Source: Entoloma clypeatum (Eukaryota > Basidiomycota > Agaricomycetes > Agaricales > Entolomataceae). Taken from it: a stretch of 64,000 nucleotides of DNA. The translations under genes and the position numbers were made by a program. This document shows, one piece after another, positions 22,776 to 34,017 of the stretch. Position 1 is the first letter of the stretch. Each line of letters starts with the position of its first letter. The notes below the pieces were generated by a model that saw only the letters and a program-made list of their open reading frames with translations, was not told the DNA's origin and did not search any database. Location: contig OY751488.1 in NCBI GenBank assembly GCA_963565915.1, positions 1,922,001-1,986,000 of the forward strand, given 5' to 3'.

Positions 22776-25700
22776 ATGGGCCTGGGGAAGAAAAGGTTGG
22801 ATAGACCTTCACACTGTAACTGCGGTTTGGGTTCCTAACTGGTTCTGGGACCTTTAGGATTGTCGGCTCTCCAGTTCCTTGGCGCAGGTGGAATCTCGAC
22901 AAGGCATTCTTCCGGTCGCTTTCCCATTACACCATCGACCACCCTGAAACGACACTCAAGCACGTACTTGAAGGCGTCAGCGCGGGATTGGAGTCCAATA
23001 AGGATATGTTTCTACTGATTCCGAATTCTCCATTTCCGGCACGAGACTTCATTCAAGCTTTAGCTCACCTCATCAAGCTCGGAATAGTGAGCCATACCCG
23101 TTGCGTTGTTTTCCGAATATGGGTTTTTCTCAAGTGCATTTCAGACGATAGCCAGGGCGAAAGCAACTGTTCAGACATTCGCGAACCAAGTTGTCAACTG
23201 GGTATTGGACATCAAGTCAGCTTTCGAGGCCAGTGAGGTCAATCGTTTCACCTGGACCACCTGGAGAAATTTGGCAAAGATGCGGTTAGTACTATTGGCG
23301 GCGGTTTCCAAGAAAATTTGTCAAGGAACTTGATTCTTGTATGGCTAGTGACCTTGTGGACGAAGTTTGTACATGGGCAGTGGTCAGATTGGTACGGTTC
23401 AAGGATCTAACTTTCGTCTTTAGTGTGTCTTATGTTCCTTCAAACAGAACGATAAACGCTGGAATCGAATCGCCAACGGCATGAAGATAAGCGGCGAAAT
23501 CGCCGAATTCAATTCTCGGATTGCCGAAGCAAAAGAACTTTTCAAGGTGATTTCTCAATGCGACTTCGTAGAATGTGTCCAACCATTTCAAGTCAGGATC
23601 TCTCAATCATAAATTTATCGGGTGGCATCGGTGCAATATATGGTGCAATTAAACTCCTCCTCAATCGCCAAACTATCATATCGCGCGAGATTCTGAAAAT
23701 AAGGGAGACTCAATTGGAACAACTTGTAAGTCCGCTGAGCCTACCTCGATTATCGACGTTTTCTGATATTCTGCGTAGGCACACATCATGGACGAAATGG
23801 AAGCACAGAGGCAAGCGGAACAGCGGAGACACTTCTTTTCTGAAACCCTTTTGCCCCGGACCGTGACGAATCCCACCTACGATCAACAAGGAAAGAACCC
23901 ATGTGACGCCGATACCCGTATCGAAGTCTTGGCCGAGATTATGCGATGGATTCACGACGTTTCTCCTCAATCGCAAAACTTTCTCTGGCTTACGGGTGAC
24001 CCCGGTTGTGGTAAATCAGCCATCACAGCATCCATCGCCAGAGACTGCAAAGATGACGGTATCCTCTGGGCCCAGTTTTTCATCAACAGCAACAACGTTG
24101 AAACTACCGATCCAAACTCTTACTTCCCATCCATCGCCCGCCAACTCGCGGACCACTCGCTCGAGGTCGAGCGTGCAATTTATGACACGTTGAAGAAGCA
24201 GCCGTCGCTCATGGACAGCATCTCCCCTGATCAAGCCGCAAAACTGTTTCTTGCTGCTATTGGTGTCGCTTCCGAGTTGGATCCTCACAAACCCGTGGTT
24301 GTCGTGATCGATGCATTAGATGAGACGGAAAGGACACGCCTGAAGGACACCGCAACTATATTCTCTCACTTATTGAAGGGCCTCTCAGGTTACCGAAATG
24401 CCAAAGTCTTCATCTCGAGTCGGACTGAGGACGATATCCGGAACCCTTTTGCTCGTCACATGAAGGACAAGCACGTCAAGCACATCCACCTTGACACCTC
24501 CGCCCAGTCCTCCATCGATGACGTCAGTGCCTTTCTGAGGCGAAAGGTGGAGCAGATTGTTGAAGAGAACGGTCTCAACTGGACAGCATGGCCTGGGGAG
24601 GAGCGAATGGCTATACTAGCCAATCAAGCATCTGGCCTCTTCATATGGGCTGTCACCGTCGCAAAGTTTCTCCAGGAACAGATTGACACCTTGGGATCGG
24701 AATGTCTGAACGACGTCCTGAATATGTTTACCGCTGAAGATCTGGGCGACATCAACACCCTCTACACCATCATCCTTTGCCAAACATACAAACACAAGTC
24801 GAAGAATGATTGGGAATTCGAAAAGTTTCGTCGCATTGTGGGTGCGATCGTGGTGCTACGGGAACCTCTCAAGTTGCAGGATCTTCGCCGGCTTTTGGAC
24901 ATCCGCCAAACGGCTATCAGCAACCCCGTCGACGTGGTGAACTTTGTCCGGCGCCTCCGTACCGTCTTGGTGGCCGGCGCAAACACCGTTGACGATGATA
25001 CAGTTCCCCGGCTGCACAAGTCCTTTTACGATTTCGTCACCAGCGGAGAGGTTCCTACCCAGTTCCGGGTTGACCCAAAGACTTCCGAAACGGAACTTGC
25101 GTCGAGGTGTTTGAGCCGACTGGCTCTGCCTCATGTTGACAGAGCGGCTTTGCAGCCTCTTGTTGAAGACGCCACCGATCGTGCATTGCCCGCCCACCTC
25201 CGCTATGCGACTCGGTTTTGGTCGTCGCATTTGCGTCAGGCGAAAGATACCACATCTGGCATGGTTTTCCAGAACGAGCGATTGAGGAGTCTCGGCTTGA
25301 ACAAACTCCTCCTTGCATATGCACGACCCAATTTAAACAACGACCACCTCTTTGGACCCTTGAATATCACTTTGCCATCGGATCGAGCCCAGGTCACCAT
25401 CTCCACGACCGATGAGTATCACGTTTGGGATTCCGTCACAGGCCAGAAGAGAAGTATCCTGCTGCAAGGACATGCAGATGCCGTCACATCTGTCGCTTTC
25501 TCACCCAATGGAAAGCACCTGATATCGGCTTCATTAGACAACACCCTCATCCTGTGGGATCTGGAAACCGCCCGGCCCATCGGGATGCCTTTCCAAGGCC
25601 ATACTGGAGCTGTATATGCCGTGGCGTTCTCGCCCACGGGGACTCTTATCGCCTCCGGATCTGAAGATCACACTGTCCGTGTCTGGAGCACACGGGAACC

Positions 25701-27000
25701 GCGTCTTATTGCGACGTTGACGGGTCATACGGGACCTGTGCATTCTGTAGCGTTTTCTAACAAGGGGGACGAGATTCTGTCTGGATCGGAAGACCATACC
25801 GTCCGCCGGTGGTCGTGGCGTGCTGATCTTGGCAGTCTCATTGGAGCCCCGTTGAACGGCCACACTGACTCTGTTCGGTGTGTCGCGTACTCACGGGACG
25901 GAAGATGGTTGATGTCCGGTTCCTTGGATGGCACGATCCGCCTTTGGACCCATGATGGGCAGCTTGTGGAACCGCCAGTATCCCATACGTCAGGTGTTTG
26001 GTCCATCGATGTTTCCCCTGGTGGCCGGCAGGTGGTGTCGAGTCATGGTGATGGCTCCGTTCTATTGTGGCAGATGAACCAAGGTCGCCTGGAGCGAACT
26101 CCCACTCGCCACCGCTCTCAGACTGAAACTAGAAATGTGCATTCCGTTGCGTTCTCCCCAGATGGGGAAACCATGGTGCTTGGATCTGAAGCAAAGACTA
26201 TCCATGTTGTGGATGCTCGAATTCGGCACAGAGCCCAGGAGCGTCTCTCACTGTCCTTTGTCGGCCACACCCACTCCGTCTTGTCAGTCGCTTTCTCGCC
26301 GGACGGAACGCGGGTTGCTTCAGGATCCAAGGACAATACCGTTCGTATCTGGGATGTCCCAGGTGCCAAAAGCCCCAGGTCGTCGGCTCCAAAACGTGAA
26401 ACCAAACTCACTGCTATCTCACCAGACGGGAACGCGTTGGTCTCAGTGCTGATGGATCAGACTGCTCTGCTGTGGGATCTGCGCGCCGGGGCTCCATCGG
26501 TACACCGCTTGCAAGTCTCCGGCGACCTGAACTGCGTCGCGTTCTCCTCTGACGGGACGCGCATCGCCGGAGCCTCGTACGACGGCCGGCAGGCGTGCAT
26601 GTACCTCTGGGCGACGACGACGCGCCAGCTGATCGCATCCCACACCGGCCTGCCGTACGTCGACGCTCTGTTCTTTGCGCCGGACAAGGACGCGTTCTGT
26701 GTCACGTTTGAGCTGTCGTTGAAGAGTTCGGCCGCGTGGAACCGCATGATGCGGGACGGGAAGGTGGTGTTGGACCCTGCGCCTGCGGAGGAATCGAGCG
26801 TGGATGATTATGAAGAGGAGGGTACTGAGCTTGATGATCTGCATTATTTCCGTCCGAAGGTGCCGGGCTCTCAGGGGTTGTGGGTGATTCTTGACCATTG
26901 CTTGATTCGGGCGAGAGAGGAACGTGAGGGGTCGGCGATGACGGTGATTGCGGATCCGCTTGCACGATGGGCGCTGAGCTACCAGAGTCGTGAGCGCTGA
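22776..27000 (+). CDS. NLR-like protein: novel N-terminal helical domain, NACHT, WD40 repeats (copy 2)
   Basis: Paralogue of the gene at 10705-14900, with the same exon pattern: a tiny first exon MGLGKK, then RIVGSPVPWRRWNLDKAFF. Six introns fall at equivalent points, the last ending at about 23779. The N-terminal helical region is conserved (DFIQALAHLIKLG, NQVVNWVLDIKSAFEASE, NSRIAEAKELF, GAIKLLLNRQTIIS). NACHT: GDPGCGKSAITASIA, VVVVIDALDETER, KVFISSRTEDD, PRLHKSFYDFVTS. WD40 repeats include GHADAVTSVAFSPNG, GSEDHTVRVWS, GSEDHTVRRWS and GSKDNTVRIWD, in the same order as copy 1. About 1,300 residues, no breaks seen. The 3' half is noticeably GC-rich compared with copy 1. A defence or recognition role is inferred from the architecture; no ligand is known. 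Confidence 0.88.
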
Positions 27001-27653
27001 TGACCTGCGATTACGGACAAGACTCGGATCAGCCACGCACGCACGCACCCACATGACAATGAATGCTGCGGGTTAGGTTGCTTCTTCACATGCTAGTGGA
27101 GCAAGTGGAAGGAGATAGGAAAGGCGCTGCGACGCACTCCCTCGACAGCAACAAGCAAAAGAGACCTTCCCCCTCCCCGTAACGGATCGGGTTTCGAGCA
27201 GAGGTTATGTGCCACAATACCAAAGGCGCCCAGGCATATATAATTGATCTTATTTGATTTCCTCCCCTTGTAAAATCGCGGAACGTAACTTAGGCACCTG
27301 AATAATAATAAATAATCAATAGTTGCGGATCGAAGAGCTTCTACAACCCAGGACAAAATCCCCCCCAAGTAAGTACATGGCCAACCGAATTAAAGATTTC
27401 GAAAGCAAAAAAAAAAAAAAAAAGTTTTTCTTCTACATCCCTAAGTGGTTGATTATCGTATGCTGCATGCAAAGACCCGAAGAAAATGACATGGAGCCCT
27501 AGCCGTTTCAAGTAGGTGAATATTACAATGGGGGGGTATAGGTTGTTGTTGTGAAGGGGGGTAGGTAGGTAGTTGGCTGAGCAGTTGAACATCACGGCAT
27601 GAAAGTTGGCATCAGGAATGTGTTGTTCATTGTCCATCATATATTGGCGGGTA
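27001..27653. other. Convergent intergenic region with homopolymer tract
   Basis: The 3' flanks of NLR copy 2 (plus) and the Kre9-like gene (minus). Contains aataataataaataatcaat near 27300, a 17-A run at 27407-27423 and a g-rich stretch near 27530-27570. No gene is seen. Confidence 0.45.
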
Positions 27654-28532
27654 TCACAGAAGAACGGCGAACGCCATGAGCGAGGCGAAGGCGCTCCAGA
27701 TGCGCGAATCGAGGACGACAAGGCTGGCTGCGGCGCTGCTTCCAGGGGCGGTGGTGCCTGTGGTGGTGTTGGTGTTCGGCCCTTTGGATCCGTGGAGGGC
27801 GGTGGAGGACGGCGCGAGGGTGACGGTTACCATGGTGCCTGAGCCTGGTATAGTCGCCGCGGGGAGGGTGGTAGCTGGGGCGGATGAGCCTGCGGGGAGG
27901 GTGGAGGCTGAGGGTAGGAGGCCGGCGGTGGACACTGCTGCTGAGTTTGCGCTGCCGCCAGCAGAGACGAGGGTGCCGGTGCCCCATGGTATGCGCTGTC
28001 CGTCGGACTGGGTGGGGTTCGCGGGCGGGGTGGTCGCACCGGTTGAGGAGGCGATGGTGAAGCGGGTGGTCCATTGTTTCTCGGGGGCGCCTGGGGCGGT
28101 GAATTGGTAGAAGTAGATGGCGGAGTTGGGGGTCACCTGGGGATGTGTGTTGTTTGTATGGGCTTCTGGGGGTAAGAAAATTATAGAAGGAAACGTACGT
28201 TGGGACAGGTGTGGTCGAAGGTTCCGGAGACGGTGCCGTCGAGGTTTGTAGCGACAGCTGGAGCAACAGTCAGTTCGGATCAGGTGTAATTATAAAGGGC
28301 AAGACGTACTTTGCAGCGAGATCATATCGAAATTATCTCCCGTCATAAGCTGAATCGACATGTTCTTCCAAGCGCTGGTGGAGGTCGTGTCGCCTTGCCA
28401 GACGATGTGACACGTCCCGCCGACTTGGTAGACGACATCTGGGCCGGGAACACTGGGGGTAACGTCGGCACGGACGATGAGCACGGCAGCGGCAGCGAGA
28501 ACAGTGCCAGTCAGTGCGAGTCTTGGGAACAT
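27654..28532 (-). CDS. Secreted Ser/Thr-rich GPI-anchored protein, Kre9/KNH-like domain
   Basis: Probable cell-wall or plasma-membrane surface protein. Start MFPRLALTGTVLAAAAVLI is a signal peptide. The mature N-terminus, VVYQVGGTCHIVWQGDTTST, is the typical opening of the Ser-Thr-rich GPI-anchored (Kre9/KNH, PF10342) domain, followed by WKNMSIQLMTGDN. Two introns (about 28261-28311 and 28140-28200) join to VATNLDGTVSGTFDHTCPN and AIYFYQFTAPGAPEKQWTTR. The C-terminal half is a Ser/Thr/Ala/Pro-rich O-glycosylation region, ending in a small-residue omega region (GSSAAAS) and a hydrophobic tail (AFASLMAFAVLL), as needed for GPI addition. About 260 residues. Yeast Kre9 homologues act in beta-1,6-glucan assembly, but agaricomycete family members are numerous and mostly untested. 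Confidence 0.8.
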
Positions 28533-28982
28533 TTTGTGTTGTTGTGTAACGTGGGTAGTAAAAGAGCGGGGTATCTGGCAAGGAACCAGAGAGTTTGAAG
28601 AGGGAACTGTGACGAATACGAATATGAGTCAAAGTGAATGTGGAAAAGCGACGAACGCGAGGTGTTTTCTGTTTTTATGTATGTAGCGAGTGTGGGCGGG
28701 GCAAGGTCGCACGCGGGCAGCAGGGTTGACAACGTTGATGAACGGTTACTCAGGCACCCCGCAAGCAAGGGCGATGGCGGGCCGTGGTGATACATTTTAT
28801 GCATGTCATGATGATACTACTCGACGACAACAACACCTGGCTGTAAGTAGTACGGGATATCTCTCAAAAGACGAGAGAGGACGGTATGGATGAGGACAGT
28901 ATCCGTCCAGTTACCGAATCATCATTAATCATTGTTGGTAGTGCACCTGATGGCCGGATTTCACAGCACAACAGGGAGGTGG
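28533..28982. other. Intergenic region
   Basis: 5' flank of the Kre9-like gene and 3' flank of the RNase H2 subunit gene. No TATA box stands out, and no gene or repeat is seen. Confidence 0.4.
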
Positions 28983-29809
28983 TCAAGCCTCAGTTTTATG
29001 AATCTATCAAGAGCATTTTAGTAGGACAAAGTGAAAGAAAAGACCGAACAAACCTCGTGTGCCAATCGCGTCCACTCCTTCAAAGAACGGAAATACTCGT
29101 CCCGTGTTTCGTCCACCGGGTTATCGGGGTGCCATAGAACAAGTGTCGAAAACTGGGAAGAAGGGACGAGAGTCCGCACCGTTCCTCCAGCGCGCACCCC
29201 ATCCTTCAAGTTCATCTCACCTTCGTCCACTTCCATCGCGTCATCATCTCCCGCCTCGACGCGTGCCGCACTCCTGGTAACCCTGCCCCTCGATGCACAC
29301 CCGGCCTTTTGTTTCCCTTTAGCCTTGCCCCTGACTTTATTACTCTTGTTTGTATCCATCTTTGTCCCGTTGCCGACAGCATCCGCTCGAAGGACAAGTC
29401 CACCATACCCTTCTGGTAGGCGTACCTTCAAGCCATGTATCGTCCTGCCTCTAAACGACGAGATGAAACGATTCGTGGCATCCGTGACGCGCTTTGCGAG
29501 TGTTGGTGTTGATAGGGCTTGCGCGTTTTTTGCTGTGTCCGCTTCCAGAAGCGCTGTCCCATTTACGATGGCATCTTCTGGTTTTTCAGATGCTTGAGAG
29601 CTTTCTCCCGCTTTGATGTCGCCGGAAGACGCGTGTTCTGGTAGACTGGGAGGTGCCCCGACGGTTTCGCTCGCGGCTTGAACGCGAAGGTAGGTGGAGA
29701 CGGGGGCATGGCCAGAGTAGTCGATATGAAAAGGCATGAGGTATGGCGTACATGTTGGAAGAGCCATTTTGTCCGGAACAGATCCCAGTTGAAGCAGTGT
29801 TGGTGCCAT
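28983..29809 (-). CDS. RNH203: Ribonuclease H2 subunit C (non-catalytic, Ylr154/PF08615 family)
   Basis: Non-catalytic subunit of RNase H2, which removes ribonucleotides and RNA from DNA in the nucleus. The family signature is split over the chain, as expected: YLMPFHIDYSGHAPVSTYL near the N-terminus, then FISSFRGRTIHGLKVRLPEG, and VLWHPDNPVDETRDEYFR near the end. A low-complexity, acidic/basic linker separates the last two blocks. The start at 29809 (MAPTLLQLGSVPDK) is supported by a stray duplicate of exactly this region at 32132. A 50-nt intron near the end (about 29002-29051) replaces a run-on frame by HEIHKTEA and a stop at 28983-28985. About 255 residues. The family is fast-evolving, so overall identity to yeast would be low. 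Confidence 0.8.
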
Positions 29810-30007
29810 CGACTGAGATAGTCGATCAAATCGTGGTGGCGGAAAGAGAACTGAATCATGGGACTCTTACAAGGCTCGTCGTTTTAAAGGTCATCATTTT
29901 TGTTAAGGACTTTCGCACTATCATAACTTGAAAACACATATGGAGAGCAGAAGAACCAAGTATCAAAAAAAGTCCAATTTTCACAACCCCTTCATCACCT
30001 CCGACTC

Positions 30008-30652
30008 TCAAGTACATTCGACCGAGTAAGTGTTCGGGTCGCAGACGTACGAGGAACCCGTGCTGGGTGAGTAGTGGTACGTGCAAGCGATATTGACCGA
30101 GTAGACGCCACCCCCCAATGGGCCGTTCCCGACTATCTTGATCTTTCCCTTGTCTTGATAGGTAGACGAATATTCCGCTGTGGTCCACTGGTACGAGCTC
30201 TCAGATTCGCTCTTCCACACATCGATCACATTGTATCGGTTGCCTGCGTTGTCGACAACCTGGCGAGGAGACATGAGCATTCCGGACCAGACCGTGCAGT
30301 AATAATAATCACCTTTGCACCAGCGTAGTTGCTATGATATTTGGAGCAGTATTGATATCCATTCGCATCATTAATGTTCTAAAGCACGCCAACCTCGGTC
30401 AGAGAGATAGAGCGATACAATCGACCGACGTACCTGATAGAAACCCATGGTGTGAACTGTGCCAGACTCGAACTGCAAAGCGTTCCCGCCGCAGAAGTTA
30501 TAGAAGTATCCATATTTCAAGTCGTACTGGTACTGGTACTTGGTACCCTGTTGGGGGACACAAGTGTCTCGTCGCGCGAGGGTAGTGAGGGAAGCGGACA
30601 GCACAGAGCTGGCGGAGACAAGCGCAACGGCGAGTGAGGCAAAGAACTTCAT
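30008..30652 (-). CDS. Small secreted cysteine-containing protein
   Basis: Function unknown. MKFFASLAVALVSASSVLSA is a clear signal peptide, and LARR just after it could be a Kex2-type processing site. The mature part contains six or so Cys (DTCVPQQG, NFCGGN, QYCSKY, IACTYH, YVCDPN, VECT), suggesting disulfides. Two introns (about 30380-30433 and 30259-30311) join GFYQ to NINDANGYQYCSKY and then VVDNAGNRYNVIDVW. About 175 residues after splicing. A TTAAAAGG element about 75 bp upstream (30722-30730) may act as TATA box. Short, secreted and Cys-containing, so effector-like or cell-wall associated, but I do not recognise a family. Confidence 0.75.
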
Positions 30653-32073
30653 TATGTCGAGAATGAGGAGGAAAGAGAAGAAGAAGCTTCTGGTTGGAGA
30701 ACAGCAATGCGAAGAGTGGCCCTTTTAACTGTTTCGTTTTCCTCGTTCAAGGCACAGAACAAGGCGATTTACTCGTGCCGCAGAACACCAATTAACCTCG
30801 GCAGGCACGTCTGAGGAACAACCAGGTCGGCCTAGAAAGCTCCTAGAAGTTCAACTTGAACGACTGGCCGCATATGACCCATCTCGAAAAAGCATTATAC
30901 AGTCATGAAATTTGGCTGTTACAACTCCCCGAATCGGAAGAGATGGAACGCAAGGGATCATGTTTACACCGCTGGAAGGCTCCTGTCTGCTGCGACCTGA
31001 AGGCGTGGAGTAGCCGAGAGGTGATGACGGGCGCAGACCATTACTTGATCCTTCAAAGTGCTTACTGCTAGGTGCCTCAGGTACCCTCAGGCCGCAAGGT
31101 CCAAGGCACGGTGCCTTCCAGTAACACTAACGGCGTAAGTCTTGGACAACAGGTGCGGATCTTGGGCTTCGCTGAGTGACTGAGGGAAACTCAGAATCAA
31201 ACCCCGTTCCGAGTCATTGGCAAAAACCAAATGAGGTCATTCAGAACTCTGTTCGGAAAGAATTAGAGGGGACGAAAATATAACGCACCAGTGCATAATG
31301 TTCCGTAACGTTTAGAAAGCTAGAAAATCAATCCCAAACCGTTCTAAACCATTGATGTGAGCGTAGCCGAGTCAAATGTGGACGGGGTACATGCATCTGT
31401 CATCGGGGTTCGAAAACACACCGTTTGAGGCCCCCTCAAGCATTTTGAATTTGCCGCAATCTCCTTACAATCTGAACCCTTTCCCCGCTAGCGCTCTAGT
31501 ACGTCGCTCGCCCACGGCCGAGGTCGTCCCTCCTCTCCGTCCTCTAATTGACCAAAATGATACCCGCGATGTCCCGACGATGTTCTTCGCGGCGCATGGC
31601 TCACTCAACTTCGTGCGGTCGCTCACGCCAACGCGGCTTCACAACGGTATCATGTTGAGCACGACCGGGCGCGTGTGTGGGATGTCAATGACTGACAGTG
31701 ATAATGATATCGTCTGAGTGAGCTGTTCACGGGCTTCATGCCGGCGTGCCCCGAATGATCCAACGTTATTCCGCCACAACGATATCGCGGCCAGCTAAAC
31801 CTCTGAACCAGAGTTCAACTGCTTCCCCACCGGGCTTGCCCCCGCCGAAACCAGACATCGGCCAATCTAATCTCATTGTGGCGATTTTGGGATGGGAAGC
31901 GGCATGTATGATACTTCTCCTAGAGGACAAGTTACACTGGCATGGTTGGATTGTGAATTAATATCAGCGCTGCTGTCGATTCGAATCGGTGGTGCTTGTC
32001 TACGTACGGCATTCCGCGTGGTGGCTCCGAGCGGGCGGCTGGGTGGTCTGAACATGTGTGTGAATGGAGGATG
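30653..32073. other. Region without a confident gene
   Basis: A plus-strand frame at 31376-31717 (starting MWTGYMHLSSGFENTPFEAP) is open for 113 residues, but has no recognised motif and no obvious splice partner. Elsewhere only short frames occur. Part of the region is promoter of the secreted-protein gene ending at 30652. No RNA gene or transposon ends are seen. Confidence 0.3.
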
Positions 32074-32132
32074 CATGTTGCAAGAGCCTTTTTGTCTGGA
32101 ACAGAGCCCAGTTGAAGCAGTGTTGTTGCCAT
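32074..32132 (-). pseudogene. 59-bp duplicate of the RNase H2 subunit C start
   Basis: Reading from 32132 downward, this segment differs from the first 59 bp of the gene at 28983-29809 at only about five positions by eye. It encodes MATTLLQLGSVPDKKALATC instead of MAPTLLQLGSVPDKMALPTC. Similarity stops on both sides, so it is a fragment, not a gene. Confidence 0.75.
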
Positions 32133-32325
32133 CTCTTCGATGTCCAAGAGGCGAACTTGAAGCCGATTTAGATAGGGTCCCACGGCCGTTGCCCTGCCAC
32201 TGAAAACTCAAAATTTGGTCTTCAAGGGTCAATGACTGTACATCTTCTCATCTAGTTTGTTCCCCCTACTCCTCATGCCATCAGCAACACCTAGGTTTCC
32301 TGCTAGCCTAGTCCAAAACAAAGGA

Positions 32326-32950
32326 CTATGTGATGCCGAGTCTTATAGGGAACCGTTCGGTGAGGGATCTCGTATAAGTGAAGGGGCCAATTCCTCGAGA
32401 CTTGCCCGTGGTGAACTGTAAAAAGAAAATAAGTGGGAACAGTACGAAATCTAAGTAATCGTGTGAAACAAGGAAGGAAACTCACCTTGTAAACACTGTC
32501 GCGCCTTACTCCCAACAGGGCCGTTCCTGTCAGTGTGGCTAAAGGAATCGTGACGGTGATATTCTGTCCATTATGATCCTGTGGGCTGAACTTGAGTCCA
32601 TGCAGCTTTGTCCCCGGATCCCCAAGGAGGTTGTAGTTGCATAGGTCCTTCGCAGGCTGGTTTCCGCACATCTGGAGACGGACAGTGAAGCTTTCTTCAC
32701 TCACAACAGAATGGTCCTGATGAGGCTCAGTGAGCAGTGCGTTTTGACGTGTATATCATGAAGTGCGTACCAGCCTCTGGACTCTAAAAGTGGCATCGTG
32801 TCCTCTATGCACGACAATTATGCTGTTAGCATTTTTGGGGTTTGTAATGGCCACACGCCCAGTCGGATCCGAGTAATCGGCGCCAGACACAATGCTGGCA
32901 GAAATAAAAAAGGCGGTGGCCACAGTGGCGAGGTAGGAAATGAGCTTCAT
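32326..32950 (-). CDS. Small secreted protein of unknown family
   Basis: The N-terminus MKLISYLATVATAFFISAS is a signal peptide, followed by IVSGADYSDPTGRVAITNP. Two introns join FRVQRL to DHSVVSEESFTVRLQMCGNQ, and DSVYK to FTTGKSRGIGPFTYTR, with the stop at 32326-32328. About 170 residues, with two Cys close together (MCGN, DLCNYN). A beta-rich fold is suggested by alternating hydrophobic residues (NITVTIPLATLTGTALLG). A TATA-type element (aatataaaaag on the minus strand) lies about 50-60 bp upstream of the start. Tandem-arranged with other secreted-protein genes on the same strand. Function unknown. Confidence 0.7.
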
Positions 32951-33112
32951 CGAGAGGCTTGAGAGGTGATCTGGGAATCAGTCGAATTATCGTGGAGCTT
33001 TTTATATTACCGGTGGGAATTCAAATTTCAAGGAGGGGGATAAACATCCTGCGGTGAGTCGAGGCGGAAGAAGAAGGCCTGTGTGAGGCTCGAGGGTGTG
33101 TCATTGACTTCT

Positions 33113-33399
33113 ACCGTGCTCGGGGTGCCAGGGTCTCTTGCACTGTGGGCACCGGTTGGTGAAACTTGAGGAGATAATACATGTTTCATTTCTGCGAAGA
33201 GACACAATAAATTTCTTTCGGTGTCCCGGGCGTGGACTTCAAGTTATGCCAAACTCATTTGAGACTTGCGGCGACCTACCTCGTGTAACAAACCGTGCTC
33301 GGGTGCCAGGGCCTCCTGCACTATGGGCACCGGTCGGTGAAATATGACAAAATGATACGTACATGTTTCGTTGGAGGCACAATGAATTTCTTCAGTTCC
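33113..33399. repeat. Pair of diverged direct repeats of about 105 bp
   Basis: Copy 1 at about 33113-33223 and copy 2 at about 33292-33399 share accgtgctcggg, gtgccaggg, tgcact.tgggcaccggt and ggtgaaa near their starts, then acatgtttc and cacaat.aattt further in. Spacing is about 180 bp. No coding potential is evident. They lie upstream of the secreted protein at 32326-32950. Confidence 0.65.
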
Positions 33400-33500
33400 A
33401 GTTCTCCAACTGTGATCGCTTCCATTTGGCTTCCATGATCATGATCGATCATCGCTCATGAGTGACCACCAACACCTCAAGTCTTGGCCTCCCAGCTTCG

Positions 33501-33519
33501 CCCCCCCCCCCGCCCCCCC
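33501..33519. repeat. Poly-C tract
   Basis: Eleven C, one G, then seven C. A low-complexity tract in non-coding sequence, liable to length error in sequencing. Confidence 0.8.
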
Positions 33520-33876
33520 GCACGTCCATACTATCCACTGCATCCGCCGTACAGCGATGCCGACTGCAACGGGGCGTTACCCTCGCTTGAAGTGAGTGAC
33601 CCCATTCGTAGGATGATACTATGAAGTGCACAGATTTCCGTCTTGTGGAAATTCTCGGTGTCCCTCGTATCCTTGATCGTCCATCCTAACGCTGTCGGCC
33701 AGGCCTTCTCTTTTACCGAGCCCTCTGGAAGCGTGGTTCCTTGCAAAACCTGTTTGGAACGGGAAAATCATTACATACGTATGAGAACTCCATGCGAGCG
33801 AGAGGCTGACTTGGCTGACCGAGTATAAGAGGAAGGGAAGCAGTGCGTTCGTCTTTTTCACTCCTTCCACGATACG

Positions 33877-34017
33877 ATGTTCTTCTTCCCCATCCTAGTC
33901 GCTCTCTCAATATCTTTTAACGTTCACGCCGTCACCACCGCGCCGAGCACCGATCCGCCGAGCACCGACCGTCATATCGTCAAGGGAGATGTTGCACCAG
34001 ATGGAACGCGACCGTGA
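33877..34017 (+). CDS. Possible small secreted peptide or truncated first exon
   Basis: MFFFPILVALSISFNVHA is a plausible signal peptide, followed by a short Thr/Pro/Ser-rich stretch. A TATA-like gtataagagg lies about 50 bp upstream (33823-33832). The frame closes after 46 codons, but cgacc|gtgagc offers a good splice donor at 34014, so this may be exon 1 of a gene whose rest I cannot find, possibly lost next to the transposase relic. It overlaps weakly supported minus-strand frames. Low confidence. Confidence 0.25.
   Translation: MFFFPILVALSISFNVHAVTTAPSTDPPSTDRHIVKGDVAPDGTRP

Noticed and set aside
27637..28266. His/Arg/Pro-rich frames overlapping the Kre9-like gene
   Set aside because: Shadows of a GC-rich Ser/Thr/Pro repeat region; the in-frame product has a signal peptide and GPI tail.
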